Origin: Verrucomicrobiaceae bacterium
GTDB taxonomy: Bacteria; Verrucomicrobiota; Verrucomicrobiia; Verrucomicrobiales; Akkermansiaceae
Direction of reading: 5' to 3'
Assembly: GCA_027485995.1 (NCBI GenBank)
Contig: JAIXPW010000108.1
Location: 1 to 32,985, forward strand
DNA: 32,985 nucleotides
Within the stretch, counting starts at the first letter, position 1. Each line of letters begins with the position of its first letter. A program made the position numbers and the translations under genes. The notes beneath the pieces are model-generated. The model was not told the DNA's origin, ran no database searches, and was given only the letters and a program-made list of their open reading frames with translations. Shown here piece by piece: positions 7,471 through 16,706 of the stretch.

Positions 7471-8382
7471 ATGATCGACGACCACATGACTGAATGGTTC
7501 GGCCTCCCGGTCGAAGATTACCAACCCGGCGCGGAATACGGCACCAAGATTCACCGCCTTGGATATTCATATGATGACGAATCGTTCACGCCCGAGGTTC
7601 TGAACGAATACCTTGCGGACCCACTCGCGTCCTCGATCAAAGGGATCGTCCTCGGCATGCCTGGCGAATCCGGGGAGTCTTTCACGGAAATCATCAATCT
7701 CCTCGTCGCCCACGCACCCAAGCTCACCTCCCTGCGGGGCATTTTCCTGGGAGATATCCTGCAGGAGGAAAATGAGATGTCCTGGATCGAGCAAGGCGAC
7801 GTGGGCCTGCTGCTTGCCGCCTTTCCTGATTTGGAGGAACTGCGGGTGCGGGGTGGATCCAGCCTTGAGCTGACTCCTTGTGCGAATTCCGGCCTCAGCC
7901 GGCTCATCATTGAAACCGGAGGAATGCGCGCCGAGGTGCTCAAGCAGGTTGCCCAGTGCAGCTTTCCGAATCTTGAACACCTCGAACTCTGGCTTGGCAC
8001 CGATGAATACGGATGGACTGGAACTCTGGCCGACGTCCTGCCGCTATTGGAGCCGGGCCTGTTTCCACGACTGGTTTCCCTTGGCCTGAGAAACAGCGAG
8101 ATCGCCAACGAGATCGCCGAGGCCATCGCGGATACGCCGATTCTCGATCAACTGGAGGCCCTTGATCTCTCCGGCGGCACCTTGACCGACGAAGGGGCTG
8201 AATTCCTCATTGCCAGCGGAAAGGTCCGTGGTTTGTCACGGCTCAACCTCTTCCGCAACTTTCTAACGGATGCCACGGTCCAGCGTCTCAACTCACTGGG
8301 GCCGAAGGTGGATGCCGGTGGCCAGGAGGAACCCGACGTCTATGACGGCACGCCCCACTACTACGTGGCGGTGGGCGAATGA
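7471..8382 (+). CDS. Leucine-rich-repeat protein, STM4015 family
   Basis: The protein has 303 residues from ATG 7471; ATG 7486 (MTEWFGLP) is a good alternative and a TTG further upstream is less likely. It consists mainly of irregular leucine-rich repeats, for example LTSLRGIFLGD, LEELRVRGGSSLEL, LEHLELWLGTDE, LVSLGLRNSEI, LEALDLSGGTLTDEGAEFL and LSRLNLFRNFLTD. It ends in YYVAVGE, which I recall as the typical end of STM4015 members. No signal peptide or catalytic motif is visible, so it probably serves as a cytoplasmic binding or scaffold partner for the enzymes of the cluster, or as the object they modify (inference). Its TGA overlaps the ATG of the ATP-grasp gene by 4 nt, so the two form a short plus-strand operon. 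Confidence 0.88.
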   Translation: MIDDHMTEWFGLPVEDYQPGAEYGTKIHRLGYSYDDESFTPEVLNEYLADPLASSIKGIVLGMPGESGESFTEIINLLVAHAPKLTSLRGIFLGDILQEENEMSWIEQGDVGLLLAAFPDLEELRVRGGSSLELTPCANSGLSRLIIETGGMRAEVLKQVAQCSFPNLEHLELWLGTDEYGWTGTLADVLPLLEPGLFPRLVSLGLRNSEIANEIAEAIADTPILDQLEALDLSGGTLTDEGAEFLIASGKVRGLSRLNLFRNFLTDATVQRLNSLGPKVDAGGQEEPDVYDGTPHYYVAVGE

Positions 8383-9524
8383 TCCGGTCACCCCGCTTCG
8401 CCTTGCTGGCCAATCCCGGGAGCAGACGCGCCCTCGGGTTCCTGGCCGCTTGCCGGGCACGCGGGCTCGAAGCTCCACGAATCATCCCCTGGGAGAACTG
8501 GCTCCGCCCCGGATTCGATCCTGCAACGGCGTTCGAAGACGTCGATTCCCTGCGGATCGAAACGCCTGCGGAACATCCGGAGGTCGAGCGACTGCTCCTC
8601 AGGATGGGGGCCGAGGGCTGTTTGCGCGAGGGTCTTTATCCATTCCTTGCGGAGGAGGACTGCCGCTTGCTCCCGGATGATAATGGCGTGTTGAGATATC
8701 AGCGCCAATGGTATCTGGGCTGGCACAAGGCCCTTTTGGAGATCGACGCCTTCTGCGTTCGATTCCGTTTGCGTCCGATGAGCCAACCTTCGGAAATCGC
8801 CCTGCTTTTCGACAAGCTTGCCACACGAGAGAGACTCGAACACGCGGGAGTGCCGATCCCTTCCGCTGCCGGGATCTGCCGGGATTTCGACGATCTCGTT
8901 TCAAAGATGGATGCCACTGGCTGGAACCGCGTCTTCCTCAAGCCCTGTCATGGTTCATCCGCCTCCGGAGTCATGGCGATCGCCAGGGATGCACGCGGCA
9001 GATGGCAGGCGACCACTTCGGCGGTGCTCGAAGACGGTTCCCCTGCGCCGGGAATCCGCAACTCGAAGCAGCTTCGAAGACTCGGGGATCCCGAAGCAAT
9101 CCGGGCGACGGTCGATGCGGTATGTCGCGAACGGGCGCTCATCGAGCGCTGGTTTCCAAAAGCAACACTCAATGGAAAGGTCTTTGACCTGCGCGTTGTG
9201 GTGATCGGTGGAACGCCTGCCCATGTCGCCGTCCGGACCAGTCGATTTCCCATCACCAATCTCCACCTTCACAATCAGCGAGGGGAACTTCAGTCCGTCA
9301 TTGAAGCCCTGGGGGAATCCCGTTGGAAGGCCGCGTTGGACACGGCGTCCGCAGCGGCGGCGGCCTTTCCCGGCTGCCATGTTTGCGGGGTCGATCTGAT
9401 GATCGGAGCTGGTGGCAGCGGGCAGGCCATAGCTGAGGTGAATGCATTCGGTGACCTGCTTCATCATGAGCTCTGGCAAGGTATGGATCCATGGGAAGCT
9501 GCGCTTGCTTGTTGGAAGATATAG
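8379..9524 (+). CDS. ATP-grasp protein, STM4014 family
   Basis: The protein has 381 residues. Its second half shows an ATP-grasp order: FDKLATRERLEHAGVPIP at 144-161, the nucleotide-binding strand VFLKPCHGSSASGV at 185-198 with Lys188, LIERWFPKA, DLRVVVIGG, and the metal-binding end CGVDLMIG...AEVNAFGDLLH. The first 130 residues form a Rossmann-like N-domain starting FALLANPGSRRALGFLAACRARG. ATP-grasp enzymes join a carboxylate to an amine or thiol through an acyl phosphate, which suggests that this cluster builds an amide-type bond on a small molecule or peptide; the substrate is unknown. The start overlaps the stop of the STM4015-like gene (ATGA). It is followed by a 451-nt stretch without a gene. 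Confidence 0.88.
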   Translation: MIRSPRFALLANPGSRRALGFLAACRARGLEAPRIIPWENWLRPGFDPATAFEDVDSLRIETPAEHPEVERLLLRMGAEGCLREGLYPFLAEEDCRLLPDDNGVLRYQRQWYLGWHKALLEIDAFCVRFRLRPMSQPSEIALLFDKLATRERLEHAGVPIPSAAGICRDFDDLVSKMDATGWNRVFLKPCHGSSASGVMAIARDARGRWQATTSAVLEDGSPAPGIRNSKQLRRLGDPEAIRATVDAVCRERALIERWFPKATLNGKVFDLRVVVIGGTPAHVAVRTSRFPITNLHLHNQRGELQSVIEALGESRWKAALDTASAAAAAFPGCHVCGVDLMIGAGGSGQAIAEVNAFGDLLHHELWQGMDPWEAALACWKI

Positions 9525-9975
9525 CCACCCATTTCAAGAGGCCCTCCGCTCAAGATGAATCATTTGGCCTCAGTGGTGATCCTCCGCTCGTCGGATGGAA
9601 CCCCGATGGGTTCGGGATCTCTTCATCTTCCACCTCAGCGTATGCCAAACTCGGACAGGCCTGGGCTTGGGGATGGAACGCCGACGGCGTAGATGGGGAT
9701 GGAGGGTTTGGGAACCGGGGGCTGTTAGATTGGTTCGTGCCTGGCTTCCGGTTTGAGAGCGTCTCCCACCGGACCGTCGGGAGGAGGGGTCCCTGCCTTT
9801 TGAAGATCTCGAGTTATGCTTGGTTCAGTCTCGATGCACCTTGCTAGCAGGCTGCACGCAGTCCAAGGAGGCTTCACCTCTTCGTTTCGAATTTCAGATT
9901 TCGTGCTTCATCTGAAGGGCTCGATTCCGAATTTCAAGTATTCAGGCCTTGAAGACCTCTCGGGACTCGATCCCT
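9525..9975. other. Intergenic stretch, no gene; one interspersed repeat copy
   Basis: This lies between convergent genes. It holds copy 2 of the 75-nt element (9591-9665) and one CTGTTAGA octamer (9722-9729). Open frames here are short, run through the repeat and show no recognisable protein. No strong terminator hairpin with a T-tract was found. Confidence 0.6.
9591..9665 (-). repeat. Interspersed 75-nt element, copy 2 (inverted)
   Basis: The reverse complement aligns end to end with 356-430 at the same 75-nt length: it starts CCCAGG, has GATCCCGAACCC in place of GATTCCGAACCCC, and ends ATCGGGGTTCCATCCGA identically. The first hairpin seen in copy 1 is degraded here, and the GAACCC/GGGGTTC stem persists. 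Confidence 0.7.
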
Positions 9976-12012
9976 TTATCGGCCCTTCGCTTTCTTGCCT
10001 GATTCCTTTTCCTTCGTTGGCTCCGGATCGTTGGGCTGGCCGTTCTGGTTCTTCAACAACTTCGATTCGGCGGCGGCCCGGCGGCGGGCGTCGAACGCGG
10101 CCTCATCGATCCGACGATACATCATTGGCACGCTCTGTTCCTCGCCGACCTCAGTCAGGGTGAGCTGCTGGCCCGCGAGAACCATCCGCATCACCATGGG
10201 TTTTTGGTTGGGGCTGGTCACCTCCACTTCGAGGGTGCCGGTCGCTTCGTCCAGCGACTTGACGCGGTAGGTTTTCTTCTCGGGGTTGCCGGGGAAGGTG
10301 TAGTCGGAAATTTCCCCCCGCTTGAACACCATCGTCATCACGTCAAACATTGCCTTCATCTCGTCCACCACCTTCTTCCTGGCGGCCTCGCGGTCCTTGT
10401 CGTCGGGTCTGATCCCGCCCAGTTCGAGCGTCTGGTCCACAATCGGCTGCCACGCCTGGGCCATCGCCTCCCAGTCCGTCGCCCAGTAGCCGAAGATCCG
10501 CTCCTCGAGCGTTCCCTTTTCCTGGCCGGCCGCCGCCGGGGGAGTTCCCGCCTTTTCCGCGCCCGACATCACGAAGACATAGGCGGCACCCGAGGAGGAG
10601 TTGCCGTTGTTCTGCTTGTCTTGTTTGGCGTTGATCCCCCTCGCAAAGCCGTCCTCCCCGGCGGCCCCCACTGCCACGGTGTCGGCCGCGATGGCAACGG
10701 AGCCGCCGAACAGGTCGCCGTTCTCCGGATTGGACGCCGTGATCGGAGTGCCACGATCCCAAGTGTTGTCCTTTCTGGTGAAAACATGGGCCGCCCCAGG
10801 ATGGTTCCGCTGCTTGTCGGATCGGTCGCGGGTCTGCTTCGCTCCGACCACGAGGTGCTCGCCGCTGATCGCCACCGAACACCCGAATTCCTCGCCGCCC
10901 TCGAAGTTTGGCGGAATCAAAGAGGCCTGTCCGCTCCACTTGCCATCCGCGCGCACAAAGACGAACGCCGCCCCAGGACCGTCATCACGATCATCGCCCT
11001 TGTTCCCGGGCTTCGCGTCTCCCGCTTTGACCCCCGTCGCTCCCACCACCGCAGTGTCGCCTGAAACCGCCACCGAGGTTCCGAATTCATCGAACTCACC
11101 CGGCTTAGGGGCCTTGAGGTAAGCTTGCTGGCTCCACTTCGTCCCCTCGCGCATGAACACATAGGCCGCACCCGCTGAAACGACACTTTGGTCGGACTGG
11201 TCGCCATTGACTCCACCTGAGGCGCTGTTGTCACCAATGGCACCGACGATCAACGTGTCCCCTGAAACCGCCACGGTTCCGCCGAAGTGCAACTTGTACT
11301 TGGCATTCGATGCCTCCAGGCGTGCCTGCTGGCTCCACTTCCCGCCGTCACGCACAAACACATAGGCAGCCCCAGCCATCAGGATCTCTTCGCCTCCGGC
11401 CTTCGCCCCACCCCGCTTCTCACTCTCCGCGCCAATCACCAGGGTGTCCCCGCTGATCGCCACGGAAGCGCCGAAACGGGTATAGTCGTCACTCCCCGGA
11501 ACTGTTAGACGTGCCTGCTGCCGCCAGGTGGTTCCTTCCCGCACGAAGACATAGACAGCGCCAACGAACGGGACGCCGTCCTGCTTGCCCTTTGCCCCGG
11601 CCGCACTGACCACCACGGTGTCGCCTGAAACCGCCACGGCCCTGCCGAAAAGGTCATATGAGGCGGTGTCGGTGGATTTCAAATAGGCCTGCTGGGCCCA
11701 TCCTGTTCCATAACGCCAAAAGACATAGGCCGCCCCGGAGTCGAATCCGTCCATTCGATTCATGGGGGTCGGATCCAGCCCATCGCCCTGGTCGCCGTCG
11801 ACGCCCTTCGCTGAGCTGTCTTCCTTCGGGGCTCCCACCACCAGGGTGTCGCCCGCGATGGCGATGCCTCCTCCGGGCCAGCCGAACTGATCGTTCATGC
11901 CGGAGTTGGAGGCCTTCACATAAGCCTGCTGGGTGATCGGCCCGGCGACTTCGCCAGCCCCGCTTGTTAGGGTCAGGCCGGCCAAGGCAGCCGATCGAAG
12001 GATGGTGTTCAT
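9976..12012 (-). CDS. Exported FG-GAP-like seven-repeat protein with C-terminal lipocalin-like domain
   Basis: The protein has 678 residues. After a signal peptide (MNTILRSAALAGLTLTSGAG) it carries seven repeats of about 60-70 residues, each with an SGDTLVVGA-type turn followed by an Asp/Gly-rich loop and a GAAYVFVR...WSQQAYL strand. The seven cores are GDTLVVGAP, GDTVVVSAA, GDTLVIGAE, GDTLIVGAI, GDTAVVGAT, GEHLVVGAK and ADTVAVGAA. Seven such units should close into a beta-propeller like integrin-alpha/FG-GAP proteins, with Ca-binding-type loops. The last 190 residues form a different domain (GTLEERIFGYWATDWEAM... and YRVKSLDEATGTLEVEV) that resembles a small lipocalin-like barrel, then a Lys-rich tail. 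Function is unknown; adhesion or surface binding is a guess. It lies 152 nt downstream of the efflux lipoprotein gene on the same strand, so read-through is possible. Confidence 0.75.
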   Translation of the reverse strand: MNTILRSAALAGLTLTSGAGEVAGPITQQAYVKASNSGMNDQFGWPGGGIAIAGDTLVVGAPKEDSSAKGVDGDQGDGLDPTPMNRMDGFDSGAAYVFWRYGTGWAQQAYLKSTDTASYDLFGRAVAVSGDTVVVSAAGAKGKQDGVPFVGAVYVFVREGTTWRQQARLTVPGSDDYTRFGASVAISGDTLVIGAESEKRGGAKAGGEEILMAGAAYVFVRDGGKWSQQARLEASNAKYKLHFGGTVAVSGDTLIVGAIGDNSASGGVNGDQSDQSVVSAGAAYVFMREGTKWSQQAYLKAPKPGEFDEFGTSVAVSGDTAVVGATGVKAGDAKPGNKGDDRDDGPGAAFVFVRADGKWSGQASLIPPNFEGGEEFGCSVAISGEHLVVGAKQTRDRSDKQRNHPGAAHVFTRKDNTWDRGTPITASNPENGDLFGGSVAIAADTVAVGAAGEDGFARGINAKQDKQNNGNSSSGAAYVFVMSGAEKAGTPPAAAGQEKGTLEERIFGYWATDWEAMAQAWQPIVDQTLELGGIRPDDKDREAARKKVVDEMKAMFDVMTMVFKRGEISDYTFPGNPEKKTYRVKSLDEATGTLEVEVTSPNQKPMVMRMVLAGQQLTLTEVGEEQSVPMMYRRIDEAAFDARRRAAAESKLLKNQNGQPNDPEPTKEKESGKKAKGR

Positions 12013-12164
12013 GAGATTTCCACTACTGCACGTTGATAGGGCAGTCTGGAACTTTGGTCAAGTGAGCCCGGCTGAAGGGATCGGCCTCGGATTCTGAGAT
12101 TCAGCCTCAAGAGCACTTGGCAGCGGGCTTGCGGCGCGCGGTCCACTGCGCCGGTTGCCGACCC

Positions 12165-13508
12165 CTACCACCCACCGCCAATCGCGGTGACGAGCCTGAC
12201 GGTGGCGGTCAGGCGGCGGGTCTGGACATCGAGGGCGTTGCGTTCGGCGTTGAGGGCTTGGGCCTGGGCGACGGCGAGGTTGAGGAAGTTGGTGGTGCCG
12301 GCCTTGTATTCGTTGAGGGCGATGCGCTCGCTTTCGCGCGCGGCCTTGACGGCGGTCTGCTGGGTCTGCGCTTCGGCGGCGAGGATGCGGAGGGTGGAAA
12401 GGGCGTCCTCGGTTTCCTGAAAGGCTGTTAGAGCGGTCTGGCGGTATTCGGAAACGGTGCGGTCGTAGGCGGCATCGGCGCGGGCCTTTTCCGTGATCCG
12501 CTGGCCGCCATCGAGCAAAGGAGCCGCGAGTTCCGGGCCGAGCGACCAGATGCGGGTCGGCGTGGGGAGCAGGTTGGCCGCGCCGCGCCAGCCGGTGCTG
12601 GCATCAAGGGTGAGGGCCGGAAAGAAGGCGGCTTTGGCGGCTCCGATGCGTTCGTTGGCAGCGGCGACGCGTCGCTCGGCGGCGGCGATGTCCGGGCGGC
12701 GTTCGAGGAGTTGGGACGGCGTGGAATTCGGGATCGAAGGCACCTTGGCGGCAAGCGATCCGCGAGGCATGGAGAACGAGGACGGGGACTGTCCGACGAG
12801 AACGGCGATCGCATGTTCGAAGGTGGCTCGCTGCACGCCGGTCTCGATGGCGGAGGATTTCGTGGAAGCAAGCTGGGCCTCGGCCTGGGCAACATCGCCA
12901 CGCGAGGCGACTCCCTGGGCATAGCGGTTGCGGGACACATCGAGGGACTTTTCATAACTGGCGATCTGGCGGTCCAAGAGATCGCGCTGGGCATCGACGG
13001 CGCGGAGGGAGAAGTAGGCCTGGGCGGCCTGGGACAGAAGGCTGAGCTGGGTGGACTCGACATCGGACGCGGCGGCCTCGGCCCCTGCGGTGGCGACGCG
13101 GGCGTTGCGGCGCAGGCGGCCCCAGAGGTCGAGTTCCCAGGACGAATTGAGCCCCTCCGCCGTGACATAACCATCCGACCCGGTGGAGCGGATGCTTGAC
13201 GCAACTCCGGTGAGATTGGGGAGAAAGGAAAGCTTCGCGCCCTTGACCAGGGCGGCGGCTTCTCGCGAGCGGGCCTCGGCCACGGCGAGGGAGGCATTGG
13301 AGGCGCTCACCCGTTTCATCAGGGAGGAAAGCTCGCCATCGCCGAACACGCGCCACCATTCGCCGCGGGCGAGATGGTCGGAGGGTCGTGCGGCTTTCCA
13401 GATCCCGCTTTCCTTGAAGTTCGCCGGAACGTCGAGGTCGGGGGATTGCTTCGGCGCGACGAGCGAGCAGCCGGTGAGGAGGAGGGCGAGAAGGGAGAGA
13501 GTTTTCAA
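12165..13508 (-). CDS. RND efflux outer-membrane lipoprotein (OprM/NodT family)
   Basis: The protein has 447 residues. It starts with a lipoprotein signal peptide and lipobox LLTGC with the acylated Cys at 14. The rest is the TolC-like alpha-barrel: WWRVFGDGELSSLM, repeated long helices with NASLAVAEARSREAAA, the NLTGVASS and SSWELDLWGRLRR strand segments, ERRPDIAAAERRVAAANERIGAAKAAFFPALTL blocks, and the repeat half ending FLNLAVAQAQALNAER. The outer-membrane channel is the exit duct for the two RND permeases encoded just upstream. The gap to the permease gene is 69 nt and contains a short dispersed repeat (13533-13562). A CTAACA Leu-Thr pair occurs at 12425-12431. Substrates of the pump cannot be told from the sequence. 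Confidence 0.92.
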   Translation of the reverse strand: MKTLSLLALLLTGCSLVAPKQSPDLDVPANFKESGIWKAARPSDHLARGEWWRVFGDGELSSLMKRVSASNASLAVAEARSREAAALVKGAKLSFLPNLTGVASSIRSTGSDGYVTAEGLNSSWELDLWGRLRRNARVATAGAEAAASDVESTQLSLLSQAAQAYFSLRAVDAQRDLLDRQIASYEKSLDVSRNRYAQGVASRGDVAQAEAQLASTKSSAIETGVQRATFEHAIAVLVGQSPSSFSMPRGSLAAKVPSIPNSTPSQLLERRPDIAAAERRVAAANERIGAAKAAFFPALTLDASTGWRGAANLLPTPTRIWSLGPELAAPLLDGGQRITEKARADAAYDRTVSEYRQTALTAFQETEDALSTLRILAAEAQTQQTAVKAARESERIALNEYKAGTTNFLNLAVAQAQALNAERNALDVQTRRLTATVRLVTAIGGGW

Positions 13509-13532
13509 GGATGTCGAAAGAAGAGTTTTTCA

Positions 13533-13562
13533 ACCACGGATGAAGAGGATGAACACGGATGG
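13533..13562. repeat. Short dispersed ACGGATGAA-type repeat in the efflux operon
   Basis: Between the permease and the channel gene, ACCACGGATGAAGAGG is followed by GATGAACACGGATGG. The reverse strand reads like the TCCGTGTTCATCCGTGG words that I recall as frequent between genes in PVC bacteria. Only one copy lies in this window. Confidence 0.4.
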
Positions 13563-13577
13563 AAGAAGGAGATGGGA

Positions 13578-16500
13578 TTATGAAACCTTTGCGGTGGCTT
13601 CCAAAGTTGGAATTGGCGTGGCCTTCCTTTGCGTTTTCAGAAACCGATGCCGGAGGTTGTCGAGGAAGAGATAGACGACGGGGGTGGTGTAGAGGGTCAG
13701 GAGCTGGCTGAGGATGAGGCCGCCGACGATGGAGACGCCGAGGGGGCGGCGCAGTTCGGAGCCATAGCCGTAGCCGATGGCGAGGGGCAGGGCTCCGAAG
13801 AGCGCGGCGAGGGTGGTCATGAGGATCGGGCGCAGGCGCAGCTTGCAGGCTTCGAGGATGGCCGTCTTCGGGTCGAGGCCGCGCTGGCGTTCGGCGTCGA
13901 GGGCGAAGTCGATCATCATGATGGCGTTCTTTTTCACGATGCCGATGAGGAGGAAGATGCCAATGAAGCCCATGATGTCGAAGTCGAGTTTGCAAATGCG
14001 GAGGGCGAGCAAGGCACCGATGCCGGCGGAGGGCAAGGTGGAGAGGATAGTGAGCGGATGAAGGAAGCTTTCGTAGAGGATGCCCAAGGTGAGGTAGATC
14101 ACGAGCAGGCCGGCGAGGACCAGCCAGGGTTGGCTTTTCAAGGAGGCGGCGAAGGCTCCTGCGGTGCCGGCGAAGTTGCGCTGGATGGTGTTCGGCAGGC
14201 CGAGCTTTTCGACGGTCTGGTTGATCTCGGTGGTGACGTCGCTGAACGAGGCCCCGGGGGCGAGGTTGAAGGAAATGGTGACGGCAGCGAACTGGCCCTG
14301 GTGGTTGATCGTGAGGGGCGCGGGGGCGGATTCCCAACGGGCCAGCGAGCTCAGTGGCACGAGTTCGCCGGAGGAGGAACGAAGACGGATGTTGGCCAGC
14401 GCGTCGGGATCGTTGCTCTGGTCGCGCCGGGCCTCCATCACGACCTGGTACTGGTTGAGGTCGGCATAGATCGGCGAGATCTGACGTTGGCCAAAGGCGC
14501 TGTAGAGGGTGGAGTCGATCTCGCGGATCGGCACGCCGAGTCGGCTGGCGGCCTCGCGGTCGATGACCACGCGGGTGAGTCCGGCCTTGTCCTGGAAGTC
14601 GCTGTTCACATCGACGATCGAGGGCAACTTCATCAGCGCCTGCTTGACCCTCGCTTCCCAGACGCGGAGTTCTGTTAGATCGCTCGACTGAAGTGAATAC
14701 TGGTAGGACGACGAACTCGATCGGCCACCGATGCGGATGTCCTGATTCGGTTGGATCGAAACCAACACTCCGGGGATGCGTGCGGTTTTCTTCCGAAGTC
14801 GGGCCACCACTTCCAACGGGGTGACGCCGGTTTCCGAGATCGGCTTGAGATTGATGAAGACGCCGCCGCTGTTGCGCGAGTCGGACCTCGGGCTGCCGCT
14901 GCCGGTGCTGGCGTTCACGGCCGCGACGGCGGGGTCCTGGCGGATGATTTCCGCGACCTCGGCGACCCGCTGCTTCATGAGCTGGAAGGAAATGCTCTGG
15001 TCGGCGGTGATCGAGCCACCGAGCTGGGTGCTTTCCTGCTGGGGGATGAAACCTTTCGGGATCGTGACATACTGCCAGCAGGTCAATGCGACCGTGCCGA
15101 CGAGGGCCAGCAGAGTCAGCCAGCGATGGTTGAGGGCGATGTCGAGGGTGTGGGTGTAGGCGTTCTGGAGCTTGGTGAAACACCACTCGATGCCGCGCGA
15201 GAACCAACCGGGAGGCCTCTCGTTTTTCTCACGACCTAACAGCCGAGCACACATCATCGGCGTGGTGGTCAGCGACACGACCAGCGACACCGCAATGGCA
15301 GAGGAAAGCACGACCGCGAACTCGCGGAACAGGCGACCGATGATGCCGCCCATGAAGAGGATCGGAATGAACACCGCGATCAGCGAGAGGCTCATCGAGA
15401 TCACGGTAGAGGTAACCTCCTTCGCCCCACGTCGTGCGGCCTCCTTCACCGGCATGCCTGCCTCGATGTGGCGGGTGATGTTTTCCAGCACGACCACCGC
15501 GTCATCGACGACGAAGCCGGTGGCGATGGTGAGGGCCATCAGCGAGAGGTTGTCGATGCTGTAGTCGAAGAGATACATCACCGCGAAGGTGCCGATCAGC
15601 GAGACCGGCACCGCCACGCCGGGAATGAGTGCGGCGCTGGCACGGCGGAGGAACAGCCAGACCACGAGCACCACGAGGATCACGGAAATGACCAGCGAGT
15701 GCTGCACTTCTGCCAGCGAGCCCCGGATGCTGGCCGTGCGCTCCATCAGGATCTTCATGTCGATCGCGGCCGGCATGGCGGAGACGAGTCGTGGCAGCAT
15801 CGCGCGGACCTTCTCCGTGGTCTCCAGGATGTTCGCCCCGGGCTGACGGAAGAGCACGAGCGAGACGGACGGCACGCCGTTGCTGGTGCCGTAATTGAGG
15901 ATGTCCTGCACCGAGTCCTCGACGGTGGCGACATCGCCAAGACGGATCGCCGCGCCGTTCTGGTAGCCGATGATCATCGGCAGGTAATCGGACGCGTGAT
16001 GCAGTTGGTCGCTGGCCTTCACCTGCCAGCGACGATCGCCGTCCTCGATCTCGCCCTTCGGTCGGCTGACATTGTTAGAGGCGATGGTGCTGCGGACCTG
16101 GTCGAGGGAAAGGCCCGAGCGCTCGACCGCCGGAAGGTCCATGGAAACGCGGACCGCTGGAAGCGAACTGCCGCCGATCGAGACGCGGCTGATCCCTTCG
16201 ATCTGGGAAATCTTCTGCCCGAGGACGGTGGAGGCGTAGTCGTAGATCTGACCGGCCGTGAACACGTCCGAGGTCAGCGTGAGGATCATGATCGGCGCGT
16301 CCGACGGATTCTGTTTCCGATAGCTCGGTCGCGCGGGCATGCCGGAGGGCAGCAGTCCGCTGGCGGCGTTGATGGCGGCCTGGACATCGCCTGCCGCGCC
16401 GTTGATGTCGCGATCGAGATCGAACTGCAGGGTGATGCTGGTCGTGCCGAGCGAGCTGCTCGACGTCATTTCGGTCACTCCGGGAATGCGGCCGAGCGTG

Positions 16501-16706
16501 CGTTCAAGCGGTGTCGCCACGGTGGCGGCCATCGTTTCCGGACTGGCTCCGGGAAGGTTCGCGCTGACCGAGAGCGTGGGGAAATCGACCTGCGGCAGCG
16601 GCGAGACCGGCAGTTTGAAATACGCGAGCCCGCCGGCCAAGGTCACCGCGAGGGTGGCGAGGGTGGTGGCTACCGGCCGGTCGATGAAGTGCCGGGTGAA
16701 GCTCAT
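13578..16706 (-). CDS. RND multidrug efflux permease, MdtC-like (second of pair)
   Basis: The protein has 1042 residues, the full length of an HAE-1 RND pump. It starts [20 protein letters not shown] (TM1). It has two large periplasmic porter regions and the proton-relay Asp401-Asp402 in [20 protein letters not shown] (TM4), with the partner Lys in [18 protein letters not shown] (TM10). [15 protein letters not shown] and [13 protein letters not shown] are porter blocks typical of the MdtB/MdtC branch. The ATG overlaps the TGA of the preceding permease (ATGA), so the two are translationally coupled. In Escherichia coli, MdtB and MdtC assemble as a B2C1 heterotrimer; the same is likely here. 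The coding strand carries CTAACAG or CTGTTAG words at 14672, 15236 and TTGTTAG at 16073, which hold the only CTA/TTA Leu codons I found in this gene. Confidence 0.95.
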   Translation of the reverse strand: MSFTRHFIDRPVATTLATLAVTLAGGLAYFKLPVSPLPQVDFPTLSVSANLPGASPETMAATVATPLERTLGRIPGVTEMTSSSSLGTTSITLQFDLDRDINGAAGDVQAAINAASGLLPSGMPARPSYRKQNPSDAPIMILTLTSDVFTAGQIYDYASTVLGQKISQIEGISRVSIGGSSLPAVRVSMDLPAVERSGLSLDQVRSTIASNNVSRPKGEIEDGDRRWQVKASDQLHHASDYLPMIIGYQNGAAIRLGDVATVEDSVQDILNYGTSNGVPSVSLVLFRQPGANILETTEKVRAMLPRLVSAMPAAIDMKILMERTASIRGSLAEVQHSLVISVILVVLVVWLFLRRASAALIPGVAVPVSLIGTFAVMYLFDYSIDNLSLMALTIATGFVVDDAVVVLENITRHIEAGMPVKEAARRGAKEVTSTVISMSLSLIAVFIPILFMGGIIGRLFREFAVVLSSAIAVSLVVSLTTTPMMCARLLGREKNERPPGWFSRGIEWCFTKLQNAYTHTLDIALNHRWLTLLALVGTVALTCWQYVTIPKGFIPQQESTQLGGSITADQSISFQLMKQRVAEVAEIIRQDPAVAAVNASTGSGSPRSDSRNSGGVFINLKPISETGVTPLEVVARLRKKTARIPGVLVSIQPNQDIRIGGRSSSSSYQYSLQSSDLTELRVWEARVKQALMKLPSIVDVNSDFQDKAGLTRVVIDREAASRLGVPIREIDSTLYSAFGQRQISPIYADLNQYQVVMEARRDQSNDPDALANIRLRSSSGELVPLSSLARWESAPAPLTINHQGQFAAVTISFNLAPGASFSDVTTEINQTVEKLGLPNTIQRNFAGTAGAFAASLKSQPWLVLAGLLVIYLTLGILYESFLHPLTILSTLPSAGIGALLALRICKLDFDIMGFIGIFLLIGIVKKNAIMMIDFALDAERQRGLDPKTAILEACKLRLRPILMTTLAALFGALPLAIGYGYGSELRRPLGVSIVGGLILSQLLTLYTTPVVYLFLDNLRHRFLKTQRKATPIPTLEATAKVS

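Noticed and set aside
9554..9688. A 44-codon frame after the ATP-grasp gene, considered as a precursor peptide for the radical-SAM enzymes
   Set aside because: Most of it is the 75-nt dispersed element, whose copy at 356-430 is not coding in the same way; no leader or core peptide features.
13629..14678. Glu/Gly-rich plus-strand frames opposite the efflux permeases
   Set aside because: Antisense shadows of strongly conserved RND genes; composition mirrors the complementary codons.
12952..15207. Long open frame of 751 codons on the minus strand overlapping the efflux permease
   Set aside because: It is an Arg/Pro/His-rich out-of-frame reading of the high-GC permease and channel genes.
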